Positions 56,018-63,864 of a DNA stretch of 64,000 nucleotides are shown here, one piece after another (position 1 is the stretch's first letter; every line of letters starts with the position of its first letter). The notes under the pieces are model-generated. The model was not told the origin of the DNA, did no database searches, and worked only from the letters and a program-made list of their open reading frames with translations. The position numbers were made by a program, and so were the translations under genes. Source of the DNA: Silvibacterium dinghuense (GTDB lineage Bacteria; Acidobacteriota; Terriglobia; Terriglobales; Acidobacteriaceae). The stretch is from contig NZ_SDMK01000001.1 of NCBI RefSeq assembly GCF_004123295.1, forward strand, positions 2,336,807 through 2,400,806, in the 5' to 3' direction.

Positions 56018-56060
56018 GAATATATATGCTTTGACGAATGTGTATGCAAGAAATATATTC
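56018..56060. promoter_or_regulatory. Divergent ars control region: interlocked promoters and candidate ArsR operator
   Basis: Plus strand (arsC): TTGACG (56031-56036), 17 bp, TATATT (56054-56059). Minus strand (arsR): TTGCAT (56049-56044), 17 bp, TATATA (56026-56021). The two promoters overlap face to face. A perfect inverted repeat GAATATAT (56018-56025) / ATATATTC (56053-56060) covers both -10 boxes, the expected place for a shared repressor site. Confidence 0.75.
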
Positions 56061-56087
56061 GCTTAAGCAAATGCATGAGGTGGGGGA

Positions 56088-56558
56088 ATGACGAAAATTC
56101 TGGATGCTGTGAAGCCGAAGTACAAAGACGGCAGGGTGACCGTGATTTTTGCCTGCGTTCATAACGCCGGACGCTCACAGATGGCCGCGGCGTTCTTCCA
56201 TGCGCTCGCCGATCCCTCGAAAGCGCGCGCGCTATCGGCGGGAACGGAGCCTGGCGCATCCGTTCACCCGGAAGTGCTGGCCGCCATGCGGGAGGTCGGC
56301 ATCGATCTCAGCGCTGCCAGGCCGCAGAAGCTCACCGAAGAGCTGGCCGCCGAAGCCGATCTTCTGGTGACCATGGGCTGCGGTGAGCAGTGTCCCTATG
56401 TTCCGGGTCTGCGCCGCGAAGACTGGCCGCTGCGCGATCCCAAAGGACTTCCTGCCGGGGAAGTGCGCCTCATCCGCGATGAGGTGAAAGCGCGCGTCGA
56501 GCAGCTGGTGCAGCGGATGCACGCGCTCGTCTCCTCCGGGAACCCGATGCCGGATTAA
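56088..56558 (+). CDS. arsC: Arsenate reductase, LMW-phosphatase-like
   Basis: 156 residues; a strong GAGGTGGGGGA precedes the ATG. The phosphatase loop is ACVHNAGRS (Cys23, Arg29), and the shuttle cysteines are probably Cys98 and Cys102 in [26 protein letters not shown] is the Asp loop. This is the thioredoxin-type ArsC fold (related to Wzb/LMW-PTPase), which reduces As(V) to As(III) for ACR3 export. It is divergent from arsR-acr3. Its last 19 codons are duplicated at 54381-54440. Confidence 0.95.
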   Translation: MTKILDAVKPKYKDGRVTVIFACVHNAGRSQMAAAFFHALADPSKARALSAGTEPGASVHPEVLAAMREVGIDLSAARPQKLTEELAAEADLLVTMGCGEQCPYVPGLRREDWPLRDPKGLPAGEVRLIRDEVKARVEQLVQRMHALVSSGNPMPD

Positions 56559-56586
56559 ACCCCGCTTCGGCAGGAGAGAATTCCGA

Positions 56587-56615
56587 TTGACTTCCGATAG
56601 TCGACTGTCTACCAT
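56587..56615 (+). promoter_or_regulatory. Candidate padR promoter with operator direct repeats
   Basis: TTGACT (56587-56592), 17 bp, TACCAT (56610-56615). The 15-mer TCGACTGTCTACCAT occurs at 56601-56615 and again, exactly, at 56631-56645 across the start codon. The first copy extends the 8-bp palindrome AGTCGACT. Two sites 30 bp apart (about three helical turns) suit autoregulation by PadR. Confidence 0.6.
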
Positions 56616-56643
56616 CATCGCCATTGGAGGTCGACTGTCTACC

Positions 56644-57000
56644 ATGGCTGCGGATTCCTCATCGCGCAACGGATTGCTCCAGGGCACCCTGGACATGCTG
56701 ATCCTGCGCACCCTGCTCGGATGCCCGGCCCACGGCCACCAGATCGGCAAGCACATCCAGCGCACCACCCACGACTTTCTCCAGATGCAGCATGGCTCGC
56801 TGTATCCGGCCCTGCACCGTCTGGAAAAGCGCGGCTGGGTGACGGCGAACTGGGAGACAGCGCCCGACCGCAACCGCGAGTTCAAGTACTACCGCCTCAC
56901 CGCCGCCGGCCGCCGCCAGCTGGTGGTGGAGGAGTCGAGGTGGAAGCAGATGACCGAAGCCGTGGCGCGCGTGATGTGGCCCGCGCCCGAAGAGGCGTGA
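56644..57000 (+). CDS. PadR-family transcriptional regulator
   Basis: 118 residues from the ATG at 56644. The winged helix reads LLQGTLDMLILRTLLGCPAH, then GHQIGKHIQRTT, MQHGSLYPALHRLEKRGWVT and FKYYRLTAAGRRQL, followed by the short PadR C-terminal helix. In Acidobacteria, PadR genes regularly sit immediately before ADOP permease genes; here the permease ATG begins two bases after the PadR stop. The inducer is unknown. GGAGG is 13 bases upstream, a long spacing. Confidence 0.92.
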   Translation: MAADSSSRNGLLQGTLDMLILRTLLGCPAHGHQIGKHIQRTTHDFLQMQHGSLYPALHRLEKRGWVTANWETAPDRNREFKYYRLTAAGRRQLVVEESRWKQMTEAVARVMWPAPEEA

Positions 57001-57001
57001 G

Positions 57002-59632
57002 ATGAGCTGGCTGACCGGGAATAAACGCGACCGCGATCTGGAGCGCGAGCTCCGCGCCGATCTTGAGCTGGAGGAAGAGGAGCATCGCGAGAATGGCGCT
57101 TCCGCCGAGGAAGCACGCTATGCCGCTCTTCGCGCCTTCGGCAATCCCACCGTCATCCGCGAGCAGACGCGCGCCGTCTGGTCCTGGAACCGGATCGAAG
57201 CCTGGGAGCGCGATCTCCGCTACTGCCTGCGCGGCTTGCGCCGGGCGCCGGGGTTCACGGTCATCGCCATCGTCGTCATGGCTCTCGGAATCGGCGCAAA
57301 CGTGGCCTTGTTCGCCGTCATCCGTTCGGTGCTGCTCAATCCGCTGCCCTACCACGCGCCGGAGCGGCTGGTCACTCTCTACAGCACCTTCAACGACGCC
57401 AACGGCAAGCGAAGCTTCATGCCCATCGATGCGGGGAGCTTCTTTGCATGGAAGTCGGCGGCTGCCAGGTCTGCGGAGATGGCGATGATCTCGCCTTTCC
57501 AGGGCTACAGCGTGTCGGCGGAAAGTGGACAGCTGCCGGAGGCGGCCAACGCCGCCTGGGTGACGGCGAACTTCTTTTCCACCCTGGGCATGCAGCCCGT
57601 GCTCGGCCGCTCCTTTACGCAGGCAGACGACAGCCCCGACGCCAACGCCACGGCGATTCTCTCCTACTCCTTCTGGAAGCGCCGCTACGCCGCCGATCCC
57701 GGCGTGCTCGGGCGCAGGATCTGGCTCGATGCGCGGCCCTACACCATCATCGGCGTTCTGCCGGAGTCGATGGTCTTCTTCGGACCATTCGCGCCCAGCA
57801 GCATCCAGGTCTGGACGCCGGTCGGGCATGAGGCCCCGCGCTGGCTCATGACCACCTTTCAGGATCACGAGTTCATTGGCGTGGCGCGGCTGGCTCCAGG
57901 CGTGACCAGGGCGCGGCTGCTCAGCGCGCTCACCCTCGTGCAGGCGCATATCAAGGCGGAGCATCCTGACCCTGCTGTGCGCGAGGTGGTGAGCGGCCGC
58001 TCCATCCTCGATGACGTCGTCGAAGAGTACAAGACGCCCATTTACGTGTTGTTTGGCGCGACGGCCTGCGTGCTGTTCATCGCCTGCCTCAATGTCGCCA
58101 GTCTGCTCGTCGCACGCACCGCCGCGCGACGCCGCGAGATCGCTATCCGCACGGCATTGGGCGGAGGACGCATGCGGCTCATCCGTGAGCGCGTTCTGGA
58201 AAGCCTGGTGCTCGCGGTATGCGGAGGCGGTCTGGGTGTGTTGCTGGCTTTAGGTGCCGTGCGCTGGCTGGCCATCGCGCGGCCCGACATTCCCCGCGTG
58301 GACAGCATTCATCTCGACTGGGTAGTGGCCGTATTCGCGCTCGCTGCCGTCGTCCTGTGCGCCGTCTTTTCCGGTCTGGTCTCCGCGCTCAGCGTGGACA
58401 GCCGCCGCCTGCTGGCTACCCTGCAGGAGACCTCGCGTGCGCAGAGCGGCGGCCGCATTCGCGCAGGCCTGCGCCGCACCCTGCTGGTGCTCGAAGTCTG
58501 TCTTACCGTAGTGCTGCTCATCGGTGCGGGACTGCTGCTCAAGAGCTACAGCCGCCTGCGCTCATCCGATCTCGGCGTACCGGTTGCCAACACGCTGACC
58601 ATGCGCTTCGGCGTGCCCGAAGCGCGCTACAAAACTCCGGTCGATCAAGTAAGCTTTCTCGAGCGCGTCATCACGCGTGTGCGCGCTCTTCCCGGCGTGG
58701 AGTCGGCCGGCCTCGTCTCCAGCGCGCCCGGACAGGGATGGGGCGGCGATCGCCTGGTCGGCGTGGTGGAGCATCCTCCGCTGCCGCCGGGCGAAACCAT
58801 CGACATGATGGTGCGTGGCGCAGACCCTGGCTACTTTGCCGCCGTTCATCTCCCCATTCTCAAAGGCCGCACGTTCGCCTCGGACGAGCGGCTGAAGCGC
58901 GATCATGTGGTGCTCATTAGCAAGGAGGCCGCGCGCACCATCTTCCCCGGCGAAGACCCCATCGGCAAGCACATCAGGATCAACATGGGCGGAGATCGAT
59001 ACGAGATCGTCGGTGTTGTGGGCGACACGCGCTACTCGGTCTCTGAGCCGCCGCGCGCCATGATGTACATGCCTGTTTTCGGCAATGGCTACACCAATGT
59101 CACGCTCGTCGCGCGCTCTGCGCGCGATGCGAATGCCCTGGCCCTGCCGATCGAGAAGGCCATCGGCGAACTCGATCCCGACCTGCCCGTCTCCGACGTC
59201 CAGACACTGGAGGAGACTGTGGCCCGCTCTTCGCTGGGCTCGCAGTTCAACTCGGTGCTGATTCTCGGCTTCGCAGTCATAGCGCTGGTGCTTGCGGCCG
59301 TGGGGCATTACGGTGTGCTTGCGTATCTGGTCACGCAGCGCACGGGGGAGATCGGCATTCGCATCGCTCTCGGCGCACAGCGCGGCTCGGTATTGCGGCG
59401 TGTGTTGCTCGACGGGCTGCGGCCCGCGCTGGTCGGATTAGCTGCGGGGCTCGCGGTGAGCGCATTTCTCGCGCGGATGCTGCAGTCCATCCTTTACCAG
59501 ACAGAGCCGCTCGATCTCTCTGTCTTTGCCACCGTGGCCAGCGTGTTGCTGCTGGTGGCCCTGGCCGCCTGCCTGGCGCCGGCATGGCGTGCGGCACGGC
59601 TCGATCCGATGAGCGCTCTGCGTACGGAGTAG
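57002..59632 (+). CDS. ADOP-type ABC permease with N-terminal prefix domain, PadR-linked
   Basis: 876 residues. A soluble helical prefix (residues 1-65: RDRDLERELRADLELEEEEH and AGE-like FGNPTVIREQTRA) precedes the first TM (GFTVIAIVVMALGIGANVAL). Two MacB/FtsX-type units follow: periplasmic domains at about 110-330 and 540-740, TM groups near 340-480 and 750-870. It ends RAARLDPMSALRTE. No ATPase gene is nearby. Co-transcription with padR suggests that this permease responds to an envelope or drug signal sensed by PadR; that is inference. It shares the second-unit pattern with the permease at 33421 but is clearly diverged. Confidence 0.92.
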   Translation: MSWLTGNKRDRDLERELRADLELEEEEHRENGASAEEARYAALRAFGNPTVIREQTRAVWSWNRIEAWERDLRYCLRGLRRAPGFTVIAIVVMALGIGANVALFAVIRSVLLNPLPYHAPERLVTLYSTFNDANGKRSFMPIDAGSFFAWKSAAARSAEMAMISPFQGYSVSAESGQLPEAANAAWVTANFFSTLGMQPVLGRSFTQADDSPDANATAILSYSFWKRRYAADPGVLGRRIWLDARPYTIIGVLPESMVFFGPFAPSSIQVWTPVGHEAPRWLMTTFQDHEFIGVARLAPGVTRARLLSALTLVQAHIKAEHPDPAVREVVSGRSILDDVVEEYKTPIYVLFGATACVLFIACLNVASLLVARTAARRREIAIRTALGGGRMRLIRERVLESLVLAVCGGGLGVLLALGAVRWLAIARPDIPRVDSIHLDWVVAVFALAAVVLCAVFSGLVSALSVDSRRLLATLQETSRAQSGGRIRAGLRRTLLVLEVCLTVVLLIGAGLLLKSYSRLRSSDLGVPVANTLTMRFGVPEARYKTPVDQVSFLERVITRVRALPGVESAGLVSSAPGQGWGGDRLVGVVEHPPLPPGETIDMMVRGADPGYFAAVHLPILKGRTFASDERLKRDHVVLISKEAARTIFPGEDPIGKHIRINMGGDRYEIVGVVGDTRYSVSEPPRAMMYMPVFGNGYTNVTLVARSARDANALALPIEKAIGELDPDLPVSDVQTLEETVARSSLGSQFNSVLILGFAVIALVLAAVGHYGVLAYLVTQRTGEIGIRIALGAQRGSVLRRVLLDGLRPALVGLAAGLAVSAFLARMLQSILYQTEPLDLSVFATVASVLLLVALAACLAPAWRAARLDPMSALRTE

Positions 59633-59679
59633 TGTCCTTACGGAAGGCGCATGTCGCATGGGGCAGGGAAGGCGATCGG

Positions 59680-59711
59680 CGTGGAACGTTCTGAGTGTTC
59701 CACGTGGAAAC
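59680..59711. other. parS-like palindrome joined to a hairpin
   Basis: TGTTCCACGTGGAAAC (59696-59711) contains the perfect 12-bp palindrome TTCCACGTGGAA and matches 14 of 16 positions of a parS-type site TGTTCCACGTGGAACA. An inverted copy of its left half, CGTGGAAC (59680-59687), lies nine bases before GTTCCACG (59697-59704), forming a second perfect 8-bp inverted repeat. It may be a ParB site, a regulator site or a terminator stem after the permease. Confidence 0.5.
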
Positions 59712-59839
59712 TTCTGTATTCAGGACGGTTGCGCTTTCGCTGCGTCGTCGCGATCCGGCGGCGGGAGTTGCACCGGAGTCGCACCATGGTTCCGATCGGG
59801 GGCTGCGATCATCCAATCGGCTAGGATCAAGGAACGTCC

Positions 59840-60166
59840 ATGGCCACAGAAGCACAATCCAACCCTGCTGTGAGCTCTTCTTCCGTCGTGCTCACCGAGG
59901 ACCAGGTCCAGCTCATCGCAAAGGCTCTTGCCGACCCGCGCCGCTACGAGATTCTGCGCCGCATCGGAGCCGCCGAGGGATCGACCCCTTGCAGCAGCAT
60001 GCGCGACTGCGTCGAAATCAGTCCCGCCACGCTCTCGCACCATATGAAAGAACTGGAAACTGCGGGACTGGTCACCGCCACGCGCAACGGCAAGTTTGTG
60101 AACTATCAGCTGCGTCGCGATGTGCTGGATGCCTTTTATCATCGCCTGCGCTCCGATTTTGCCTGA
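59840..60166 (+). CDS. ArsR-family-type winged-helix regulator
   Basis: 108 residues. DQVQLIAKALADPRRYEILR, then CSSMRDCVEISPATLSHHMK (recognition helix) and GLVTATRNGKFVNYQLRR (beta wing) match the ArsR/SmtB fold. There is no CVC metal motif; only two cysteines (CSSMRDC) are present. It may therefore sense a redox or organic signal rather than arsenic. The SDR gene 380 bp downstream has an ATTCGA-N6-TCGAAT palindrome over its -10 box, a plausible target. Family A and C repeats lie between them. Confidence 0.88.
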   Translation: MATEAQSNPAVSSSSVVLTEDQVQLIAKALADPRRYEILRRIGAAEGSTPCSSMRDCVEISPATLSHHMKELETAGLVTATRNGKFVNYQLRRDVLDAFYHRLRSDFA

Positions 60167-60412
60167 TCCGCCTGCTCCGCGCAGGGCGGGACTGGCCGTC
60201 CAGGCCTCTGGCCTCCGCTCCCTCTGGTCGCGAATGTGGTTTTGTTCTTTTGAAAGAGAAAAGAACCGCGGGTGCCCCACGTCTCGCCGTTGAGACGTGG
60301 GATTTTTTATCTGAGCCCTGAGCCCTGGATCGCGACCAGAGGGAGCGGGAGGCCGAAGGCATAAGGCCTGGACGGCCAGTCCCCGAAGGCGATTCGCCCT
60401 GCGCGCAGCAGC
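60165..60412. repeat. Mosaic repeat: A, C hairpin, E, A
   Basis: Starting at the regulator stop: module A (GCGCAGGGCGGGACTGGCCG; CTCCGCTCCCTCTGGTCGCG), module C (GGGTGCCCCACGTCTCGCCG, then TTGAGACGTGGGATTTTTT) at about 60271-60309, module E, then reverse module A with a GGACGGCCAGTCCC piece and a second tail. Same layout as 40518-40723. Confidence 0.85.
60271..60310 (+). terminator. Module C hairpin as terminator after the ArsR-like gene
   Basis: The GCCCCACGTCTC / GAGACGTGGG stem is followed by a six-T run. It is one of four module C copies. Confidence 0.6.
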
Positions 60413-60481
60413 CTGCGATTTCACAGGATTTCCACATTTTCCGCATCCGCTCCTGAATCCTTATCATGAGGCGCTTCATCA

Positions 60482-60499
60482 ATTCGATAATTGTCGAAT
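60482..60499. promoter_or_regulatory. Candidate operator before the SDR gene
   Basis: ATTCGA-TAATTG-TCGAAT, a perfect 6+6 inverted repeat. GATAAT inside it (60486-60491) can be the -10 box (TTATCA 19 bp upstream as weak -35), so binding would block transcription. ArsR-type regulators use sites of this form. Confidence 0.6.
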
Positions 60500-60546
60500 C
60501 GTCGAAATGAGGCGACGGCACACAGGATCAAGACAGGAGAATCGTC

Positions 60547-61296
60547 ATGAGCAAGCTCGCAGGAAAAGTCGCTGTTGTAACCGGTGCCTCCAAGGGAATT
60601 GGTGCGGATATTGCACGCGGACTGGCCGCTGAGGGTGCTGCGGTGGTGGTGAACTACAGCTCGAGCAAGGCCGGCGCCGACAAGGTCGTGGCCGAGATTA
60701 CCGCCAAGGGCGGCAAGGCCATTGCCGTGCAGGGCAGTGTTGCCAAGGCCGACGAGGTGAAGCGCCTCTTCGAGGAGACGAAGAAGACCTACGGCAAGGT
60801 CGACATCCTGGTGAACAATGCTGGCATTTACGAGTTCGGCCCGCTCGACCAGATCACCGAAGAGCATTTCCACAAGCAGTTCGACACGAATGTTCTCGGC
60901 CTGCTGCTGGCCACGCAGGAGGCGGTGAAGCTGATCGGCCCCGAAGGCGGCAGCATCATCAACATCGGCTCGGTGGTCAGCGAGATCACCCCTCCGGCCT
61001 CGGCCGTCTACAGCGCCACCAAGAGCGCGGTGGACGCCATCACCGGCGTGCTCTCGAAGGAGCTGGGACCGAAGAAGATCCGCGTGAACTCGATCAACCC
61101 CGGCATGATCGAGACCGAGGGCACGCACACCGCGGGCTTCATCGGCTCGGACTTCCAGAAGCAGATCGAGGCGCAGGCTCCGCTCGGCCGCATCGGCCAG
61201 CCGAAGGACGTGACCCCGGTCGCCGTCTTCCTGGCCTCCGATGACGCCGGCTGGCTCACCGGCGAGCTGATCCACGCCTCCGGCGGCCACGCGTAA
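60547..61296 (+). CDS. Short-chain dehydrogenase/reductase (FabG-like)
   Basis: 249 residues. VAVVTGASKGIGADIARGLA (TGxxxGIG coenzyme site), VDILVNNAGIYEFG (NNAG), the catalytic triad Ser (IINIGSVVSEI) and YSATKS (Tyr/Lys), and RVNSINPGMIETEG complete the classical SDR fold. CSG-like end LTGELIHASGGHA. The residue after the second beta strand (NYSSS) suggests NADP preference. Such stand-alone members oxidise sugars, alcohols or 3-oxoacyl groups; not deducible. AGGAG lies upstream of the ATG. Confidence 0.93.
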   Translation: MSKLAGKVAVVTGASKGIGADIARGLAAEGAAVVVNYSSSKAGADKVVAEITAKGGKAIAVQGSVAKADEVKRLFEETKKTYGKVDILVNNAGIYEFGPLDQITEEHFHKQFDTNVLGLLLATQEAVKLIGPEGGSIINIGSVVSEITPPASAVYSATKSAVDAITGVLSKELGPKKIRVNSINPGMIETEGTHTAGFIGSDFQKQIEAQAPLGRIGQPKDVTPVAVFLASDDAGWLTGELIHASGGHA

Positions 61297-61723
61297 GACG
61301 CGCGTTCTTTCAATGTTACCTATCCCCACCCGGCAGGCCAGCTCCCCTGCCGGGTTCTTTTTTGCCTGGGTGGGCTGGAGAATTTCACCACAGGCGGGGA
61401 TAGAGGGGATCGTGCCTCTGCGGGCATCGCTGTTGCAGCGCAAAGATCGCAAAGACGCAAAGGCCGCAAAGCTTTCTATTGCTCCATCGGCTGTCCTTCC
61501 GGCTACGCGAACCGCACCCGGGATTTCACTGCAGCAGCGGCTCTTACCTTCCCACCCAGGCGGAGCTTGGATGGGGCACCCTGGTTCTTCTTCGATTCGA
61601 GAAGAGCAAACCTCCATCGCGACCAAAGGGAGCGGGGGCCGAAGGCGTGTCGCCCTGCGCGGAGCAGCCGAAGGCGAATCGCCCTGCGCGAAGCAGCTGA
61701 AGGCGGAAGACCGTACGAAGTGC
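61297..61723. repeat. Gene-free gap with modules F, B and A
   Basis: An intrinsic-terminator-like GGCAGGCCAGCTCCCCTGCC, then GGGTTCTTTTTT follows the SDR gene at about 61331-61364. Then module F (GCGCAAAGATCGCAAAGACG, then CAAAGGCCGCAAAG) at 61438-61474, module B inverted (CCACCCAGGCGGAGCTTGGA, then TGGGGCACCC) at 61554-61583, and reverse module A with two tandem tails (about 61614-61705), ending near the cupin stop. Confidence 0.75.
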
Positions 61724-62173
61724 CTAGTCCCCGATGGCGATCACGAAGTAGTTTGCCGGCGTGGTGCCTACGTTCTTGAGCCCGTGCATGGTGTTCGAGG
61801 CCGCGTAGAGCACGCCTCCGGGACCGACTACCGAGCGCCGTTCATCCATCTCGAACTCGACCGAGCCTTCGCGGATCATCATCAGCTCGGAGTGCCGGTG
61901 CTTGTGCGGCGGATGCGGCATCGCGCCCGGCGGCAGCGTCGTCTCGTGCACTTCGATGATCTCGCCGGTAGGCAGCCGTCCGGCCATCACCGCTCGCGAG
62001 GCTCCGCCGTTGGCCGAGGTGTGCACCGGCAGCTCGTCGAAGGCGAAGGCGCGGGAGACATCGGGCAATCCTTCCGGTGGTTTCGCCAGGCCCGAAGCGG
62101 TGGTCAGGCTTCCGAGAATGCCGGCGAGGGCAGGCAGTCCGATGCAGAGTTCGCGGCGCGAGATTCCATCCAT
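61724..62173 (-). CDS. Exported cupin-domain protein
   Basis: 149 residues from the ATG at 62173. The N-terminus (SRRELCIGLPALAGILGSLT) is a Tat-like signal. The cupin barrel holds the metal motif in PHPPHKHRHSELMMIREGSV (motif 1: H-x-H...E) and GGVLYAASNTMHGLKNVG (motif 2 His). Single-domain cupins bind one metal and range from dioxygenases to isomerases; no specific role can be assigned. It is convergent with the SDR gene. Confidence 0.85.
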   Translation of the reverse strand: MDGISRRELCIGLPALAGILGSLTTASGLAKPPEGLPDVSRAFAFDELPVHTSANGGASRAVMAGRLPTGEIIEVHETTLPPGAMPHPPHKHRHSELMMIREGSVEFEMDERRSVVGPGGVLYAASNTMHGLKNVGTTPANYFVIAIGD

Positions 62174-62184
62174 GGTGAGCGATC

Positions 62185-62340
62185 ATACGCTGTTGCGCGC
62201 AGGGCGATTCGCCTTCGGCCTCTGCTTCCTCTGGTCGCGATTGAGATTTTGTTCTCTTGAAAGAAGGGAAGAACCCGGGTGCCCCACGTCTCGCTGTTGA
62301 GACGTGGGATTTTTATTTGAGCCCTGAGCCTGAGCCCTCC
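62185..62340. repeat. Mosaic repeat: A, C hairpin, E
   Basis: Module A (TTGCGCGCAGGGCGATTCGC; CTCTGCTTCCTCTGGTCGCG), module C (GGGTGCCCCACGTCTCGCTG, then TTGAGACGTGGGATTTTT) at about 62277-62313, and module E (GAGCCCTGAGCCTGAGCCCT). It ends just before the tRNA-tuf promoter. Confidence 0.8.
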
Positions 62341-62346
62341 CGCGCA

Positions 62347-62375
62347 TTGCAACCCGCCTCATCGCGTGCTATATT
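62347..62375 (+). promoter_or_regulatory. Promoter of the tRNA-tuf cluster
   Basis: TTGCAA (62347-62352), 17 bp ending in TGC (extended -10), TATATT (62370-62375). Its -35 and spacing are identical to rrn promoters P3 and P4. Transcription would begin near 62382, about 64 nt before the first tRNA. Confidence 0.75.
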
Positions 62376-62445
62376 CTGTTCTGTAGCCCCCCTGTTGCTG
62401 ATGCCTCCGTGTGTTCGTAACAGGCTGGATACAAGGCTGTTTTGG

Positions 62446-62521
<76 letters not shown>

Positions 62522-62673
62522 ACTCCGCGGTTCCAGGCAGGCGTACAAGCAGGATCGCCGGTCACACCCCGTAGCGGACTCCTTCACCAGCGCAAAGAGG
62601 TTTTACCGGATTTCGATCCGGAATGCCGGTGGGTGTCCTGAAGCAGAGTGTCATTGGAGTCCGGCAACCGGAT

Positions 62674-62761
62674 GCACAGGTGGCCGAGTGGTTAATGGCA
62701 GCAGACTGTAAATCTGCCGCTCCTTGGAGCTACGGAGGTTCGAATCCTCCCCTGTGCACCA
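62674..62761 (+). tRNA. tRNA-Tyr (GTA)
   Basis: 88 nt with CCA and a long variable arm, as expected for Tyr. Acceptor GCACAGG / CCTGTGC, anticodon loop CTGTAAA (GTA). Confidence 0.96.
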
Positions 62762-62844
62762 CTCAGTTTGGTTGGACACGCTGCCGGCGGCAGGGTGAAT
62801 CGCGAAGCGGGCGCCGAGCGATGGCAGGCAAGGCAGGACGAACG

Positions 62845-63039
62845 ATGGCCCTTACGGATGAGAAGCGCAAATGGGTAGCGCTGGCCGTCCTCGGCATCCT
62901 GGCTCTGCTCACGTGGCAAACGCTGGATCCTGGTCGTACCCGGACCGTGGTTCTGGTGGTGTTGGGAGCTTTCGCATTCCGTATCCTGCTGACGCCCCGG
63001 CGTTCGCGGTACGATGAGAAAAGCATTCCCGGCAAATAG
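62845..63039 (+). CDS. Small two-helix membrane protein (64 aa)
   Basis: Start ATG at 62845 with AGGA six bases upstream (an ATG at 62821 is in frame). After a short charged head (MALTDEKRKW) come two hydrophobic segments, VALAVLGILALLTW and TVVLVVLGAFAFRILL, and a basic/acidic tail (TPRRSRYDEKSIPGK). I do not recognise a family. It lies between tRNA-Tyr and tRNA-Thr within the cluster. Confidence 0.7.
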   Translation: MALTDEKRKWVALAVLGILALLTWQTLDPGRTRTVVLVVLGAFAFRILLTPRRSRYDEKSIPGK

Positions 63040-63062
63040 GTTTTGGTTGTGGTTGTAGCAGG

Positions 63063-63138
<76 letters not shown>

Positions 63139-63333
63139 GATTTTTAGTGGCAGGTCTGCACCCCGCGAGCCAGCCGGTCTGTGATTCGAGCCTCATGGCG
63201 GTCTTCCGCATGAAGAAGCTCTGGACCACATACCCGCTGGCTCGCTTGTGCCCGGAGGGGACAGGGAGTGCAGGCCTGTTACAGGTTTCAAGGCGGAGCG
63301 CCTGCGGTACGCAGGCGGATTCGCTGAAGTCGG

Positions 63334-63408
63334 GCGGGAGTAACTCAGTGGTAGAGTCACAGCCTTCCAAGCTGTTGGTCGCGGGTTCGATTCCCGTCTC
63401 CCGCTCCA
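63334..63408 (+). tRNA. tRNA-Gly (TCC)
   Basis: 75 nt with CCA. Acceptor GCGGGAG / CTCCCGC, anticodon loop CTTCCAA (TCC). Confidence 0.96.
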
Positions 63409-63459
63409 GAATTCAAAAGGACCGCGCAAGCGGTCCGCATTGCGGTTAGGGCCTGGTGT

Positions 63460-63495
63460 TCCGAGCTCTGTGCTCTGAGCCCTGAGCCCTGTAAA
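63460..63495. repeat. Module E
   Basis: GAGCTCTGTGCTCTGAGCCC, then TGAGCCCTG, just before the 102-residue gene. Confidence 0.65.
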
Positions 63496-63505
63496 AGGGG
63501 TAAGG

Positions 63506-63814
63506 ATGTACGAACAGGCAGTGCTTCCCATTCAGGACGAGAAGACTTTTGCCGAGGTTCATGGCGCGCTCGAGTCCGCCTTCTCGGCTGCGAAGGTCGA
63601 AGGTTTTCTCCGCGGCATCCAGCGTGCGCATCTGCGTGCCCGCCAGTTCGAAGCGATCCTTGCCGGCGGCCTGCTGGGCAGCGGCACGGCGGCGAAGTAT
63701 GCCGCGCTCGGCGACTCTGACCGCGGTCACATCCGCGAGCAGTATCTGAAGAGCATCGAGCAGGTGGCCCCGGCCGTCCGCGCAAAGTTTATGAGGGTGT
63801 ACACCGCTTACTAA
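63506..63814 (+). CDS. Unknown small soluble protein (102 aa)
   Basis: [20 protein letters not shown] starts after AGGGGTAAGG, a good ribosome site. The sequence is mostly alpha-helical ([29 protein letters not shown]-like [39 protein letters not shown]) without signal or membrane helix. No family is recognised. It is wedged between tRNA-Gly and tuf, in the same direction, so it is probably co-transcribed with them. Confidence 0.75.
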   Translation: MYEQAVLPIQDEKTFAEVHGALESAFSAAKVEGFLRGIQRAHLRARQFEAILAGGLLGSGTAAKYAALGDSDRGHIREQYLKSIEQVAPAVRAKFMRVYTAY

Positions 63815-63864
63815 GGGTGAACCCGGTAAAACAAAAAGAATTACCGGAACTTGAGGAGAAGGAA

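Noticed and set aside
54492..56162. acr3 read as a 556-residue fusion with an N-terminal extension
   Set aside because: The extension lies over arsR in another frame. The ATG at 55592 overlaps the arsR stop and gives the normal ACR3 length.
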